A stretch of 64,000 bases of DNA, from contig JAFXAU010000008.1 in assembly GCA_017516865.1 (NCBI GenBank), forward strand, positions 1-64,000, given 5' to 3'. This stretch comes from Bacteroidales bacterium (GTDB lineage Bacteria; Bacteroidota; Bacteroidia; Bacteroidales; UBA1715). The notes under the pieces were generated by a model, which did not search any database, was not told where the DNA came from, and was given only the letters and a program-made list of their open reading frames with translations. The position numbers and the translations under genes are program-made. Positions 54,991 to 63,545 of the stretch are shown here, one piece after another (positions within the stretch are counted from its first letter, which is position 1; each line of letters opens with the position of its first letter).

Positions 54991-56066
54991 TAAAACGACT
55001 TGACTGGTATATTATCAAAAAATTTCTTGGAACTTTCTTCCTTTCGATGGTTCTCATAATGGCAATTGCCATTATTTTTGACTTTCAAGAAAAATATGAC
55101 GACTTTATCTCGCACAAGGCGCCAATAAAAGCAATCATTTTTGATTATTACCTCAATTTTATTCCATACTACGCCAACATGTTTTCGTCAATGTTCGTGT
55201 TTATTTCCGTCATTTTCTTTACGTCGAAAATGGCTGCGAACAGCGAAATCATTGCAATGCACGCAGGCGGCATCAGTTTTCACCGTTTTCTTGTCCCATA
55301 TATGATTACGGCGGGATTTCTGGCAATTATATCGTGGGCTCTCATTCTTTACGTCATTCCAGAATCGAACAAAGTACGAATAGATTTCGAAGACAAATAC
55401 GTAGGAAACAAGTACCAAAACTGGGAAAAAAACATACATAGGCAAGTGCGACCTGGAATGTTCGTTTACATGGACAGCTACAACGTTGACTCTGAAAATG
55501 CTTTTAGATTTGCAATAGAGAAATTCGAAGACGGCAAACTTATATCAAAACTTACCAGCGACTATGCCCGATGGGATTCCACAAAAAACGTATGGACTGT
55601 TTATAATTACTTTATCCGCGACCTGAGCGGCGACGTGGAAAAACATATTAAAGGAGCACGCCTCGATACTGCCTGCTATTTGGAGGCAAAAGACTTGAAA
55701 ATGCGCGACTCCTATGTCGAAAAAATGAACATTGTCGCACTAAATGAATTTATAGAAACACAGAAATTACAAGGAACCGACAATATTGAGAAACTCATGA
55801 TTGAAAAGCACCAACGATGGGCCTTGCCGTTCTCGACATTCATTCTCACACTTTTGGGTGTATGTCTGTCCAACAAGAAAAAACGAGGCGGAACAGTCAT
55901 AAATATTGTTATCGGAACCACACTGTGCTTTACCTATATTTTGTTGTTGCAAGTTAGCACGACATTCACGCTGAATCTGGGCTTCAGTCCGTTCATTTCT
56001 GTATGGATGCCGAATTTCTTGTACGCAATAATAGCGTTCTTCCTTTATAAGAAAGCAACAATTTAA
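54987..56066 (+). CDS. lptG: LPS export permease, YjgP/YjgQ (LptG/LptF) family
   Basis: 359 residues, six membrane spans with a large periplasmic domain between spans 3 and 4. Seen: MIKRLDWYIIKKFLGTFFLSM at the N-terminus, FIPYYANMFSSMFVFISVIF, and FILTLLGVCLSNKKKRGG near residue 290. These permeases pull LPS from the inner membrane with the LptB ATPase and pass it to LptC/A. The gene overlaps tgt by 4 bases (ATGA), a pairing seen in many Bacteroidota. LptF and LptG cannot be told apart here. Confidence 0.88.
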   Translation: MIKRLDWYIIKKFLGTFFLSMVLIMAIAIIFDFQEKYDDFISHKAPIKAIIFDYYLNFIPYYANMFSSMFVFISVIFFTSKMAANSEIIAMHAGGISFHRFLVPYMITAGFLAIISWALILYVIPESNKVRIDFEDKYVGNKYQNWEKNIHRQVRPGMFVYMDSYNVDSENAFRFAIEKFEDGKLISKLTSDYARWDSTKNVWTVYNYFIRDLSGDVEKHIKGARLDTACYLEAKDLKMRDSYVEKMNIVALNEFIETQKLQGTDNIEKLMIEKHQRWALPFSTFILTLLGVCLSNKKKRGGTVINIVIGTTLCFTYILLLQVSTTFTLNLGFSPFISVWMPNFLYAIIAFFLYKKATI

Positions 56067-56071
56067 ACTAT

Positions 56072-56100
56072 TTTGTATTTTTACATCAAATTTAAATTTG
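56072..56100 (+). promoter_or_regulatory. Promoter of the nadC operon, overlapping a 16-bp palindrome
   Basis: TTTG (56072-56075), 17 bases, TAAATTTG (56093-56100) is a near-ideal Bacteroidota promoter. The -7 box is half of the palindrome TCAAATTTAAATTTGA (56086-56101). The nadC ATG begins only 8 bases after the box. Confidence 0.7.
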
Positions 56101-56107
56101 ACATATT

Positions 56108-56950
56108 ATGATTGACAATCCACTTATTGATGCTGTAATCGACATCGCATTTAAAGAAGACATAGGCGACGGTGACCACACAACCCTTTCGTGCATTCCT
56201 CACGACCTCGAAGGACGTGCACGCCTTTTGGTTAAACAAGACGGCATTCTCTGCGGTGTGGAATTGGCAAAAAAAATATTTGCAAAATTCGACCCGACAC
56301 TTAAAATGACGCAATATTTACACGACGGCGATGCAATTAAAAAAGGCGACGTGGCTTTTGTCGTAGAAGGAAAGACAATTTCCATTCTTCAGACAGAACG
56401 CCTCGTTCTTAATTTCATGCAACGATTGAGCGGAATTGCAACACAGACACACGAATACGTAAAAATATTGGAAGGAACGGGAACAAAAATTCTCGACACT
56501 CGTAAAACTACTCCAGGACTTCGCCTTTTGGAAAAATATGCAGTAAAAGTCGGCGGAGGCGAAAACCACCGTATCGGTCTGTACGACATGATTTTAATTA
56601 AAGACAATCATATTGACTACGCTGGTGGCGTTACAGCTGCAATCACAAAGACGAAAGAATATCTCAAGGCAAAGGGTAAAAATCTTAAAATTGAAGTTGA
56701 AGCCCGCACCCTCGATGAAATCAAGGAAATTCTTACTTTCGATGTAGACAGAATACTGATTGACAATTTCACTCCCGAAGAAACAAAAACTGCCGTTGCT
56801 CTTATAAACGGAAAATGCAAAACTGAATCGTCAGGAGGAATCACAAAAGAATCTATCCGTGCGTATGCCGAAGCTGGCGTAGACTATATTTCGGTCGGTG
56901 CGCTCACTCACCATATCAGCAGTTTAGACCTTAGTCTCAAAGCATTCTAA
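56108..56950 (+). CDS. nadC: Nicotinate-nucleotide pyrophosphorylase (quinolinate phosphoribosyltransferase)
   Basis: 280 residues. Makes nicotinate mononucleotide from quinolinate and PRPP in NAD synthesis. The N-terminal FKEDIGDGDHTT, the motif LDTRKTTPGLRLLEKYAV, and GGGENHRIGLYDMILIKDNH are diagnostic, as are EVEARTLDEIKE and ESSGGIT. Cytoplasmic, normal length. First gene of an operon with a pseudophosphatase, an outer-membrane protein and an FkbM methyltransferase; its stop overlaps the next start (TAATG). nadA and nadB are not seen. Confidence 0.97.
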   Translation: MIDNPLIDAVIDIAFKEDIGDGDHTTLSCIPHDLEGRARLLVKQDGILCGVELAKKIFAKFDPTLKMTQYLHDGDAIKKGDVAFVVEGKTISILQTERLVLNFMQRLSGIATQTHEYVKILEGTGTKILDTRKTTPGLRLLEKYAVKVGGGENHRIGLYDMILIKDNHIDYAGGVTAAITKTKEYLKAKGKNLKIEVEARTLDEIKEILTFDVDRILIDNFTPEETKTAVALINGKCKTESSGGITKESIRAYAEAGVDYISVGALTHHISSLDLSLKAF

Positions 56951-58602
56951 TGATTCGCAAAACTGCCCGATTTGTACTTACAATCCTGCTTTTGGCGGGA
57001 TTGTTTTCGTTCGGGTACGGTCAATCGAAAAAGCCCGAAAAACCTCGATTGGTAGTTCTCGTCATTGTGGAACAAATGCGTTACGAATATCTCGAGCGCT
57101 TCAGTCCACATTATTCCAATGAGGGTTTCAAAAAAATCATGTCGTACGGTACACAATGCATCGATGCACACGTGAATTTTTCCTATCCAAGCACTGCAAG
57201 TTCATTTGCCTCTATTTCTACTGGCACCACACCATCGCAGCACGGCATTATCGGAAACCAATGGTACAACAAAAATAATGGTTCTCAAATACACGCCACA
57301 GCCGACAAGAATTATCCCAACATAGGCTCGCAACCTCATGCCGAATACGCTGTCTCCGCAACAAACCTCATTGGTTCGACATTCGGAGAAGAACTTACTA
57401 CACAGACATTCGGACGTTCGCGTTCGTACACCATAAGTCTCGACCCGACAGCCGCAGTACTTTGTGCAGGACACAACGCCAACGGCGTGTTCTGGTTAGA
57501 TGAATATACGGGTGAATGGACAAGCAGCACCTATTATAACAAAGTACTCCCTGCCTGGTTCTACGCATTCAATAAAAAAGGACTGGCGAAACTCTACATA
57601 AACCGCACATGGAACACTTTCCTACCTATCGAAAAATACAAAGAATCGGCTAACGATAACTCAAAATACGAAATAGGCTTCCGAAATCAATCAACATTCC
57701 CCTATAATCTACAAAAATTCAAGGATTCATACAAACCTTATAAAATACTGAAAACCACACCGTTCGGCAATACATACATTAAAGATTTTGCCATAGAACT
57801 TATAGAACAGGAGCGCTTAGGAAAAAGTGCGAACAACACTGATTTTCTTACAATTGCATACACTGCGACCGAAGAAATAGGAAACAGGTTCGGCTGTCTT
57901 TCCAAAGAAGTTGAAGACACGTATATCCGCCTCGATTTTGAATTGACATTTCTTTTAAATTATTTGGAAACGCACATTGGGAAAGACAACTTTCTACTTA
58001 TTCTCACATCAAACCACGGTATGTCTTTTTCTCCCAAAAGCGACCAACAAAAAGCAACGAAAACGGGCATTTTCAAACCGAACGAAACAATGTATCTTCT
58101 TGACAAACACCTTGATGTGACATTTGGCGAAGCTGACTGGATTGAACATTATCAAGATTTGCAGATATATCTCGATAAAAAGGCCATAAAAAAATATAAC
58201 CGCACAATTGCCGAAGTCGAAGACGACTGTGCAACCTTCCTACTGTCGCTGAATAGTGTGCAATCGGCTGTTGGAGCAACGTGGCTTTCGTCACACAATT
58301 TCTGTTCCAACGAAACATTCCGATTGGTCGACAACGCTTACCACGGAGGTAGGTCGGGAAACGTATTCATTACACTCAAGCCTGGCTGGTGCGAGCAGTC
58401 GGTGGAAAGCGTCGGCACACACATGTCGCCCTACAACTTCGACACACACGTTCCCCTCATCTGGTACGGATGGAAAATGGAACCAAAAATCATGAGACAA
58501 CCAATAGAAATTACCGATATTATCGTAACTTTGTGCGATTTAACAAAAACGGCTAAACCGAACATGGCAACGGGGAAAGTCATAGAAAATCTTATCAGAT
58601 GA
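56950..58602 (+). CDS. PafA-like alkaline phosphatase superfamily protein, predicted catalytically dead
   Basis: 550 residues, signal peptide to about residue 25. The alkaline phosphatase fold follows Elizabethkingia PafA with a constant +3 numbering offset over most of the length. The nucleophile Thr82 (PafA Thr79) and Asn103 (Asn100) are kept. But metal ligand Asp38 is Glu41, Asp305 is Glu308, His309 is Asn312 and Asp352 is Asn355. Only His356 (His353) and the C-terminal His of DTHVP are kept. The phosphate-contacting Lys162/Arg164 pair is Asp165/Thr167. It is thus probably a periplasmic pseudoenzyme or binds another ligand. It overlaps nadC by one base and the outer-membrane gene by four. 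Confidence 0.85.
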   Translation: MIRKTARFVLTILLLAGLFSFGYGQSKKPEKPRLVVLVIVEQMRYEYLERFSPHYSNEGFKKIMSYGTQCIDAHVNFSYPSTASSFASISTGTTPSQHGIIGNQWYNKNNGSQIHATADKNYPNIGSQPHAEYAVSATNLIGSTFGEELTTQTFGRSRSYTISLDPTAAVLCAGHNANGVFWLDEYTGEWTSSTYYNKVLPAWFYAFNKKGLAKLYINRTWNTFLPIEKYKESANDNSKYEIGFRNQSTFPYNLQKFKDSYKPYKILKTTPFGNTYIKDFAIELIEQERLGKSANNTDFLTIAYTATEEIGNRFGCLSKEVEDTYIRLDFELTFLLNYLETHIGKDNFLLILTSNHGMSFSPKSDQQKATKTGIFKPNETMYLLDKHLDVTFGEADWIEHYQDLQIYLDKKAIKKYNRTIAEVEDDCATFLLSLNSVQSAVGATWLSSHNFCSNETFRLVDNAYHGGRSGNVFITLKPGWCEQSVESVGTHMSPYNFDTHVPLIWYGWKMEPKIMRQPIEITDIIVTLCDLTKTAKPNMATGKVIENLIR

Positions 58603-59345
58603 AAAAAATTATTACATCGCTCCTTATACTCATTTCGACTTTTGCGGCTTCTGCCCAAGAGAAAACAAAACGCGTGTATTTCACAGAACCGCTTGAATGT
58701 ATTCTGCAAATAGCACAAACATCATTTTCAGATAACAACCCCGCACGCGACGGAGTTCGTGCTACATGTTTCACAAACTTCCCCTATTACATGCACTTGG
58801 ATTTCGGCAAGACGTTCGGCATTGTTCCTGGTATTGCGATAAAGAATATCGGTATTAAAACTAAAGACGAAGAAATCACTCAAAACAGCGAAACAACGCA
58901 ATATAAAAAAATAAAACGACGTGTTTTTGCCGCAGGTGCGTCACTTGCAATCAAATGCGGTTCTCTGAAAAAAGAAATGTGGGCATACGGCGGCGGCGGA
59001 ATAGACTGGGCATTTCACTATCGCCAAAAATTATACAAAAATGGAAGTTCTCGCGATGTTTCAAAATCGGGAGAATGGACAAGCAATGCCACCCCGACAT
59101 TCATTCCATCGGTTTTCTTTGGAATACAGACTCCGTATTCTATCAACATAAAAGGAACTTATTATTTCAACGATTTTCTTAATCCAAACTATAATGGTTC
59201 CCTTGGGAACTTCAGCAATATCACTCAATCACAGTTATTTACATTGACAATTTCACTCGTGTTCAATACAGGAAACGATTCTAAAAGCAGTAACACTACC
59301 GAAGTTGACAATCAGTCCCCAAAAAACAAAATCTTTGAACTATGA
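58599..59345 (+). CDS. Predicted outer-membrane beta-barrel protein, unknown function
   Basis: 248 residues, signal peptide (MKKIITSLLILISTFAASAQ). The mature part alternates hydrophobic and polar residues with aromatic strand ends (MHLDFGKTFGIVPGIAIKNIGIK, SLAIKCGSLKKEMWAYGGGG, SINIKGTYYFNDFLNPNY), as expected of an 8-12 strand barrel. A hydrophilic tail (~228-248) follows the last strand. No known family was recognised. ATGA overlaps join it to the pseudophosphatase before it and the FkbM methyltransferase after it, so it is tightly co-expressed with both. Confidence 0.7.
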   Translation: MKKIITSLLILISTFAASAQEKTKRVYFTEPLECILQIAQTSFSDNNPARDGVRATCFTNFPYYMHLDFGKTFGIVPGIAIKNIGIKTKDEEITQNSETTQYKKIKRRVFAAGASLAIKCGSLKKEMWAYGGGGIDWAFHYRQKLYKNGSSRDVSKSGEWTSNATPTFIPSVFFGIQTPYSINIKGTYYFNDFLNPNYNGSLGNFSNITQSQLFTLTISLVFNTGNDSKSSNTTEVDNQSPKNKIFEL

Positions 59346-60073
59346 GACGTATTAAATTTCTGATATACAAGATATTTGGGCTAAAGAACTATCTTCGGAT
59401 TGTCAGTCGTACATATATTCGTCTCATCTCGTTGGGATACGGGAAATCGCAATATCCCGAGATTCACTACCTAAAAAGCATTATCCAGCCTAGATTCTCA
59501 TGTATTGACATTGGAGCAAATCTTGGATATTTTTCGTATTTTCTTAGTAAATATGTCGGCAAAAACGGCAAAGTATATGCAGTTGAACCTGTGCCGTTGT
59601 TTGGAGAAATTTGGAAAGGCAACGTAGCACGGACAAACATGAACAATGCAGAACTTCTTCCTTACGCTCTCGGAGGCGAGGAAACAACAGTTCAGATGGG
59701 AATGCCAGTTGTAGAAGGGACTGTCCATCACGGCATGACAAAAGTCATAGAAAATAACGATAGCTCCTACGAACAGACTTTCGAGGTGACAATGAAAATT
59801 CCCGACGAACTCTTTAAAAACATTGAACGTATTGATTTTCTAAAAATTGACGTGGAAGGCTACGAGCACAACGTATTTGCCAATATGCGTCAGACGCTTG
59901 CAAAACATCATCCTATGATACAAGCCGAATTGGGGGGCGAAGAAAACCGAAAAGAATGCTTTGCAATTCTCACTGAACTCGGCTACAAGCCTAACATATT
60001 AAAAAACGGAACACTACAAGAGATTTCTCTCTCCGAGATTGACACACACGGACAAGATTTTTATTTTGTGTAA
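59342..60073 (+). CDS. FkbM-family methyltransferase
   Basis: 243 residues. SAM-binding motif I IDIGANLGYFSYFLSKYVG (~54-72), acidic AVEPVP at the end of strand 2, and the FkbM signature IDFLKIDVEGYEHNVFANM (~167-185) followed by MIQAELGGEE. FkbM proteins methylate hydroxyls of sugars or polyketides. In Bacteroidota they often belong to glycan or cell-surface clusters. Here it ends the nadC operon with a 4-base overlap, so a role in modifying a surface glycan or protein is possible but unproven. Confidence 0.87.
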   Translation: MRRIKFLIYKIFGLKNYLRIVSRTYIRLISLGYGKSQYPEIHYLKSIIQPRFSCIDIGANLGYFSYFLSKYVGKNGKVYAVEPVPLFGEIWKGNVARTNMNNAELLPYALGGEETTVQMGMPVVEGTVHHGMTKVIENNDSSYEQTFEVTMKIPDELFKNIERIDFLKIDVEGYEHNVFANMRQTLAKHHPMIQAELGGEENRKECFAILTELGYKPNILKNGTLQEISLSEIDTHGQDFYFV

Positions 60074-60136
60074 AATTAAGTGTCTTCAATGATTATTTGC
60101 TAGCTTTACCAACAAAGGAAAATCAAAAGAATTGAC

Positions 60137-60844
60137 TTACTTTTTACCCTTTCCCCGAAGATAGCGAACAACAAATATTGCCGCAACTACGCAAACAATG
60201 ATAAGAATACCATAACCAAGTTCGTGGCTATATTTGTTTATTAAATCCTGTTGACCATGGGCGAAATAGCCCAATGCAGCCAACACTGTGTTCCAAATTC
60301 CTGCACCAAGCGCTGTAAATGTTATAAATGTCGGCAATTTCATCCGCGACAGTCCCGCGGGAATCGAAATCAACTGACGAACAGCAGGAATCAATCTTCC
60401 TATAAATGTGGAAACTTTCCCGTACTCGTTGAAATACTCCTCGGCATGTTGTACTTTCTCTCCACTCAACAGACACAAATGTCCGAATTTACTATCGGCA
60501 AACTTGTAAATAATTGGTCGTCCAAGCCAAAGCGAAAGAAAATAGTTTATAAGTGCACCAAGCAGTGATCCAAGCGTTCCGAACAACACGATGAGAATTA
60601 TATTCATATCGTTTCCTTCGTTGCAGGCAACGTATGCCGCAGGCGGAATGACTATTTCCGAGGGAAATGGAATGAAAGAACTTTCTATGGTCATCAACGT
60701 GGCTACTGTCACGTAGTTCATATTCTGGCTATACCAATCCTCTACTTTTGAAAATACTGATTTATTCGCATTTACCGTGTCAATTTGCGAAAAACTGCCG
60801 AATGCAATTAGCGAAAGGGCTACAATTAAACAAATACGTTTCAT
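60137..60844 (-). CDS. DedA-family membrane protein
   Basis: 235 residues from the ATG at 60844. An upstream TTG start would place the first codons inside the terminator hairpin of the nqr operon. N-terminal hydrophobic segment, then the DedA domain with ESSFIPFPSEIVIPPAA, GRLIPAVRQLISIPAGLSRM (the two conserved signature segments) and four to five spans. DedA proteins are scramblase- or proton-coupled flippase-like proteins affecting undecaprenyl-phosphate recycling and envelope homeostasis. The exact substrate is unknown. Confidence 0.9.
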   Translation of the reverse strand: MKRICLIVALSLIAFGSFSQIDTVNANKSVFSKVEDWYSQNMNYVTVATLMTIESSFIPFPSEIVIPPAAYVACNEGNDMNIILIVLFGTLGSLLGALINYFLSLWLGRPIIYKFADSKFGHLCLLSGEKVQHAEEYFNEYGKVSTFIGRLIPAVRQLISIPAGLSRMKLPTFITFTALGAGIWNTVLAALGYFAHGQQDLINKYSHELGYGILIIVCVVAAIFVVRYLRGKGKK

Positions 60845-60852
60845 TTTTTTCT

Positions 60853-60889
60853 CAAAAAAATAGAGACGTACACCATAGCACGCCTCTAT
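60853..60889 (-). terminator. Intrinsic terminator after nqrF, immediately before the DedA gene
   Basis: On the minus strand, ATAGAGGCGTGC pairs with GTACGTCTCTAT (12 bp with two G-U pairs) around a TATGGT loop, then a T run (60853-60859). The DedA ATG is 9 bases after the T run. Confidence 0.8.
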
Positions 60890-60935
60890 TCTCAATTAAT
60901 TAACCTTTTAAATTTTGCTTTCTCATGTTTTCACA

Positions 60936-62225
60936 TTATCCGCCGAAGTTATCGAAGCGAATCATGTTGCTTTCAACACCAAGGCTATCAAGCAAATCAA
61001 GCACTGTCTTAGCCATCATTGGAGGACCGCACAAGTAGTATTCAATATCTTCTGGTGCTTCGTGCTGTTTCAGATAGGTGTCGCCCATAACTGGAGCAAT
61101 GAAGCCCGGAGTATATTTAACGCCCATTGCGTCAGCCTTTGGATCAGGACGGTCAAGAGCCAAGTGGAAGTGGAAATTAGGATATTCTTTTTCCAATTCC
61201 AAGAAGTCTTCCATAAAGAACACCTCATCGATAGCACGTGCGCCGTAGAAGTAGTGCATTTCGCGGTCGCGGGTATGCAACGTTTTAAGCATGTGCATAA
61301 TCTGAGCACGCAACGGAGCCATACCGGCACCACCACCAACCCAAATCATTTCGCGTTTGCTGTCGAATACTGGATGGAAATCTCCGTAAGGACCGCTCAT
61401 CATTACCTTGTCGCCTGGTTTCAACGAGAAGATGTACGTAGAGGCAATACCACAAGGAACATCCATAAAGCCAGGGCCTTGGTCTTTCGGTTTGAATGGA
61501 GGCGTTGCAATACGAACTGTCAACGTCATAATATCACCTTCGTCAGGATAGTTGGCCATAGAATATGCACGAACTGTAGGTTCCGTGTTCTTCTGATGCA
61601 ACCCAAACAATCCGAATTTCTCCCAAGCAGGGATATACAAATCGCCAATCAAGCTCTTGTCGAAATCAGCATAGTTGATGTCGTATTCAGGAATTTTAAT
61701 TTGGGCATACGAACCAGGAAGGAAATTCATGTGTTCGCCAGCAGGCAATTTAACCTTGAATTCCTTGATGAATGTGGCCACATTCTTATTGGAAATAACT
61801 TCGCATTCCCATTCCTTAATACCAAGAACAGACTCTGGAATCTGAACATGAATGTCGTTTTTAACCTTCACTTGACAAGCCAAACGCCAGTTATCACTTT
61901 GCTCCTTACGGCTGAAGAAGTCTTTTTCTGTCGGCAATATATCGCCGCCACCTTCAGTTACACGGCAACGACACATACCGCAAGCTCCTTTTCCACCACA
62001 AGCAGAAGGAAGGAGGATATTTTGTCCTTGCATAGTACTCAACAAAGAACTGCCAGGATTTACTTCCATCGGCTCTTTGTCGTTAATGAATAACTGAACT
62101 TTTCCCGATGGTAACAATTTTGCCTTTGCAAACAAAAGCAACGCTACCAACAATATAATTATGAGCAGGAATACAAGAACACTTGTACCTATTACCAAAC
62201 CTGCTGAAGCATCACATAATATCAT
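60936..62225 (-). CDS. nqrF: Na+-translocating NADH:quinone reductase subunit F
   Basis: 429 residues. N-terminal membrane span (~10-33), then a 2Fe-2S ferredoxin domain with Cys76, Cys82, Cys85 and Cys117 (spaced C-x5-C-x2-C), then FAD and NADH domains (RAYSMANYP binding FAD, GGGAGMAPLRAQI binding NADH, YLCGPPMM). It takes electrons from NADH into the sodium-pumping complex in the inner membrane. Last gene of the operon, ending 47 bases before the terminator at 60889. Confidence 0.97.
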   Translation of the reverse strand: MILCDASAGLVIGTSVLVFLLIIILLVALLLFAKAKLLPSGKVQLFINDKEPMEVNPGSSLLSTMQGQNILLPSACGGKGACGMCRCRVTEGGGDILPTEKDFFSRKEQSDNWRLACQVKVKNDIHVQIPESVLGIKEWECEVISNKNVATFIKEFKVKLPAGEHMNFLPGSYAQIKIPEYDINYADFDKSLIGDLYIPAWEKFGLFGLHQKNTEPTVRAYSMANYPDEGDIMTLTVRIATPPFKPKDQGPGFMDVPCGIASTYIFSLKPGDKVMMSGPYGDFHPVFDSKREMIWVGGGAGMAPLRAQIMHMLKTLHTRDREMHYFYGARAIDEVFFMEDFLELEKEYPNFHFHLALDRPDPKADAMGVKYTPGFIAPVMGDTYLKQHEAPEDIEYYLCGPPMMAKTVLDLLDSLGVESNMIRFDNFGG

Positions 62226-62242
62226 TTCAGTCTATTTTTTAA

Positions 62243-62857
62243 TTATAACTTAATTCCCATAAAACTCATAAACGCAACACCCATCAAACCAGTTACGATG
62301 AAAGTGATACCAACACCTTTCAACGCATCGGGAACGTGCGAGTATTTGATTTTCTCGTTAATTGCGGCAATGCCGACTATAGCCAAGAACCATCCAACAC
62401 CAGAACCGAAGCCGAACACAGTTGCTTCGCCCAATGTTTCATAGCCACGCTGTTGCATAAACAACGATGCACCCAATATAGCACAGTTTACAGCAATCAA
62501 CGGCAAGAAAATACCAAGAGAAGAATACAACGCCGGAGCGTATTTTTCCACAATCATCTCAACCAATTGCACAAACGAGGCAATCACGGCTATGAAGATA
62601 ATGAAACTCAAGAAACTCAAATCAACATTGGCAAAACTGTCGCTCAACCATGTCAAAGCTCCCGCTTGCAAAACATATTTATCCAACATGTAATCAATAG
62701 GAACTGTAACTGTCAATACAAATGTTACTGCAAGACCAAGACCAGCCGCAGTACTTACATTTTTAGAAACAGCAATGAATGAACACATTCCCAAGAAGAA
62801 TGCGAACACCATGTTGTCTATAAAAATTGATTTAACGAATAAGTTTAACAAATCCAT
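62243..62857 (-). CDS. nqrE: Na+-translocating NADH:quinone reductase subunit E
   Basis: 204 residues, six membrane spans. NqrE signature: [18 protein letters not shown] near the N-terminus, [21 protein letters not shown], and [15 protein letters not shown] with the conserved Cys that, with NqrD, holds the intramembrane iron centre. 17 bases before nqrF and 21 after nqrD. Confidence 0.96.
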   Translation of the reverse strand: MDLLNLFVKSIFIDNMVFAFFLGMCSFIAVSKNVSTAAGLGLAVTFVLTVTVPIDYMLDKYVLQAGALTWLSDSFANVDLSFLSFIIFIAVIASFVQLVEMIVEKYAPALYSSLGIFLPLIAVNCAILGASLFMQQRGYETLGEATVFGFGSGVGWFLAIVGIAAINEKIKYSHVPDALKGVGITFIVTGLMGVAFMSFMGIKL

Positions 62858-62878
62858 AATCGTAATCTTTTAAAATTC

Positions 62879-63538
62879 CTACTTCTTAATTAAATCTTTG
62901 TTGCGTGAACGTTGAATCCAGATGATGATTGCAACGATAATCAACGCCATTGGAGGCATCAGGAAGAAACCGTTGTTTTCGTATCCGCATTCGTATAATC
63001 CCTGTGGAATTATCTGCAATTCACCAATACCCGGCAACGTGATTGTTCCTGCACCAAACAGTTCACGAACAACAGCGATGATGACCAAAATCATACCATA
63101 GCCCAAGCCATTGCCAAGACCATCGAGCAACGAAGGCCAAGGTTTATTTGCCAAACCAAATGCTTCCATACGCCCCATCACAATACAGTTGGTGATAATC
63201 AAACCAACATATACCGAAAGTTGTTTGCTCACGCCGTATGAGAATGCTTTCAAAATTTGGTCAACCATAATTACCAAAGTGGCAACAACCAACAACTGAA
63301 CAATAATACGGATTCGGTTAGGAATTGTATTTCTCAGCAACGAAATCGCCATATTTGCAACACCGACAACGATAGTCACAGCCAATGCCATAACGATTGC
63401 CGACTCAACCTTTGCCGTAACAGCCAAGGCGGAACAGATACCCAACACTTGAACTGTGATTGGGTTTGATGAGCTCAACGGCCCAGTTAATAATTTTAAA
63501 TTGTTTTTAGAAAACAATGATTCTTTTTCTTCTGCCAT
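62879..63538 (-). CDS. nqrD: Na+-translocating NADH:quinone reductase subunit D
   Basis: 219 residues, six membrane spans. LTGPLSSSNPITVQVLGICSALAVTAKVESA and IITNCIVMGRMEAFGLANKP are typical of NqrD, including its conserved Cys in the fifth-to-sixth span region. Forms the membrane core with NqrB and NqrE. It begins 7 bases after nqrC ends. Confidence 0.96.
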   Translation of the reverse strand: MAEEKESLFSKNNLKLLTGPLSSSNPITVQVLGICSALAVTAKVESAIVMALAVTIVVGVANMAISLLRNTIPNRIRIIVQLLVVATLVIMVDQILKAFSYGVSKQLSVYVGLIITNCIVMGRMEAFGLANKPWPSLLDGLGNGLGYGMILVIIAVVRELFGAGTITLPGIGELQIIPQGLYECGYENNGFFLMPPMALIIVAIIIWIQRSRNKDLIKK

Positions 63539-63545
63539 TGCCTTA

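Noticed and set aside
60845-60895. A TTG start 17 codons upstream for the DedA gene.
   Set aside because: It lies in the nqr terminator hairpin and T run; the ATG at 60844 begins a normal N-terminus.
60915-62093. A 392-residue open frame on the plus strand opposite nqrF.
   Set aside because: It is the mirror of a codon-biased, fully recognisable nqrF gene; the translation is rich in His, Arg and Phe with no motif, signal or start context.
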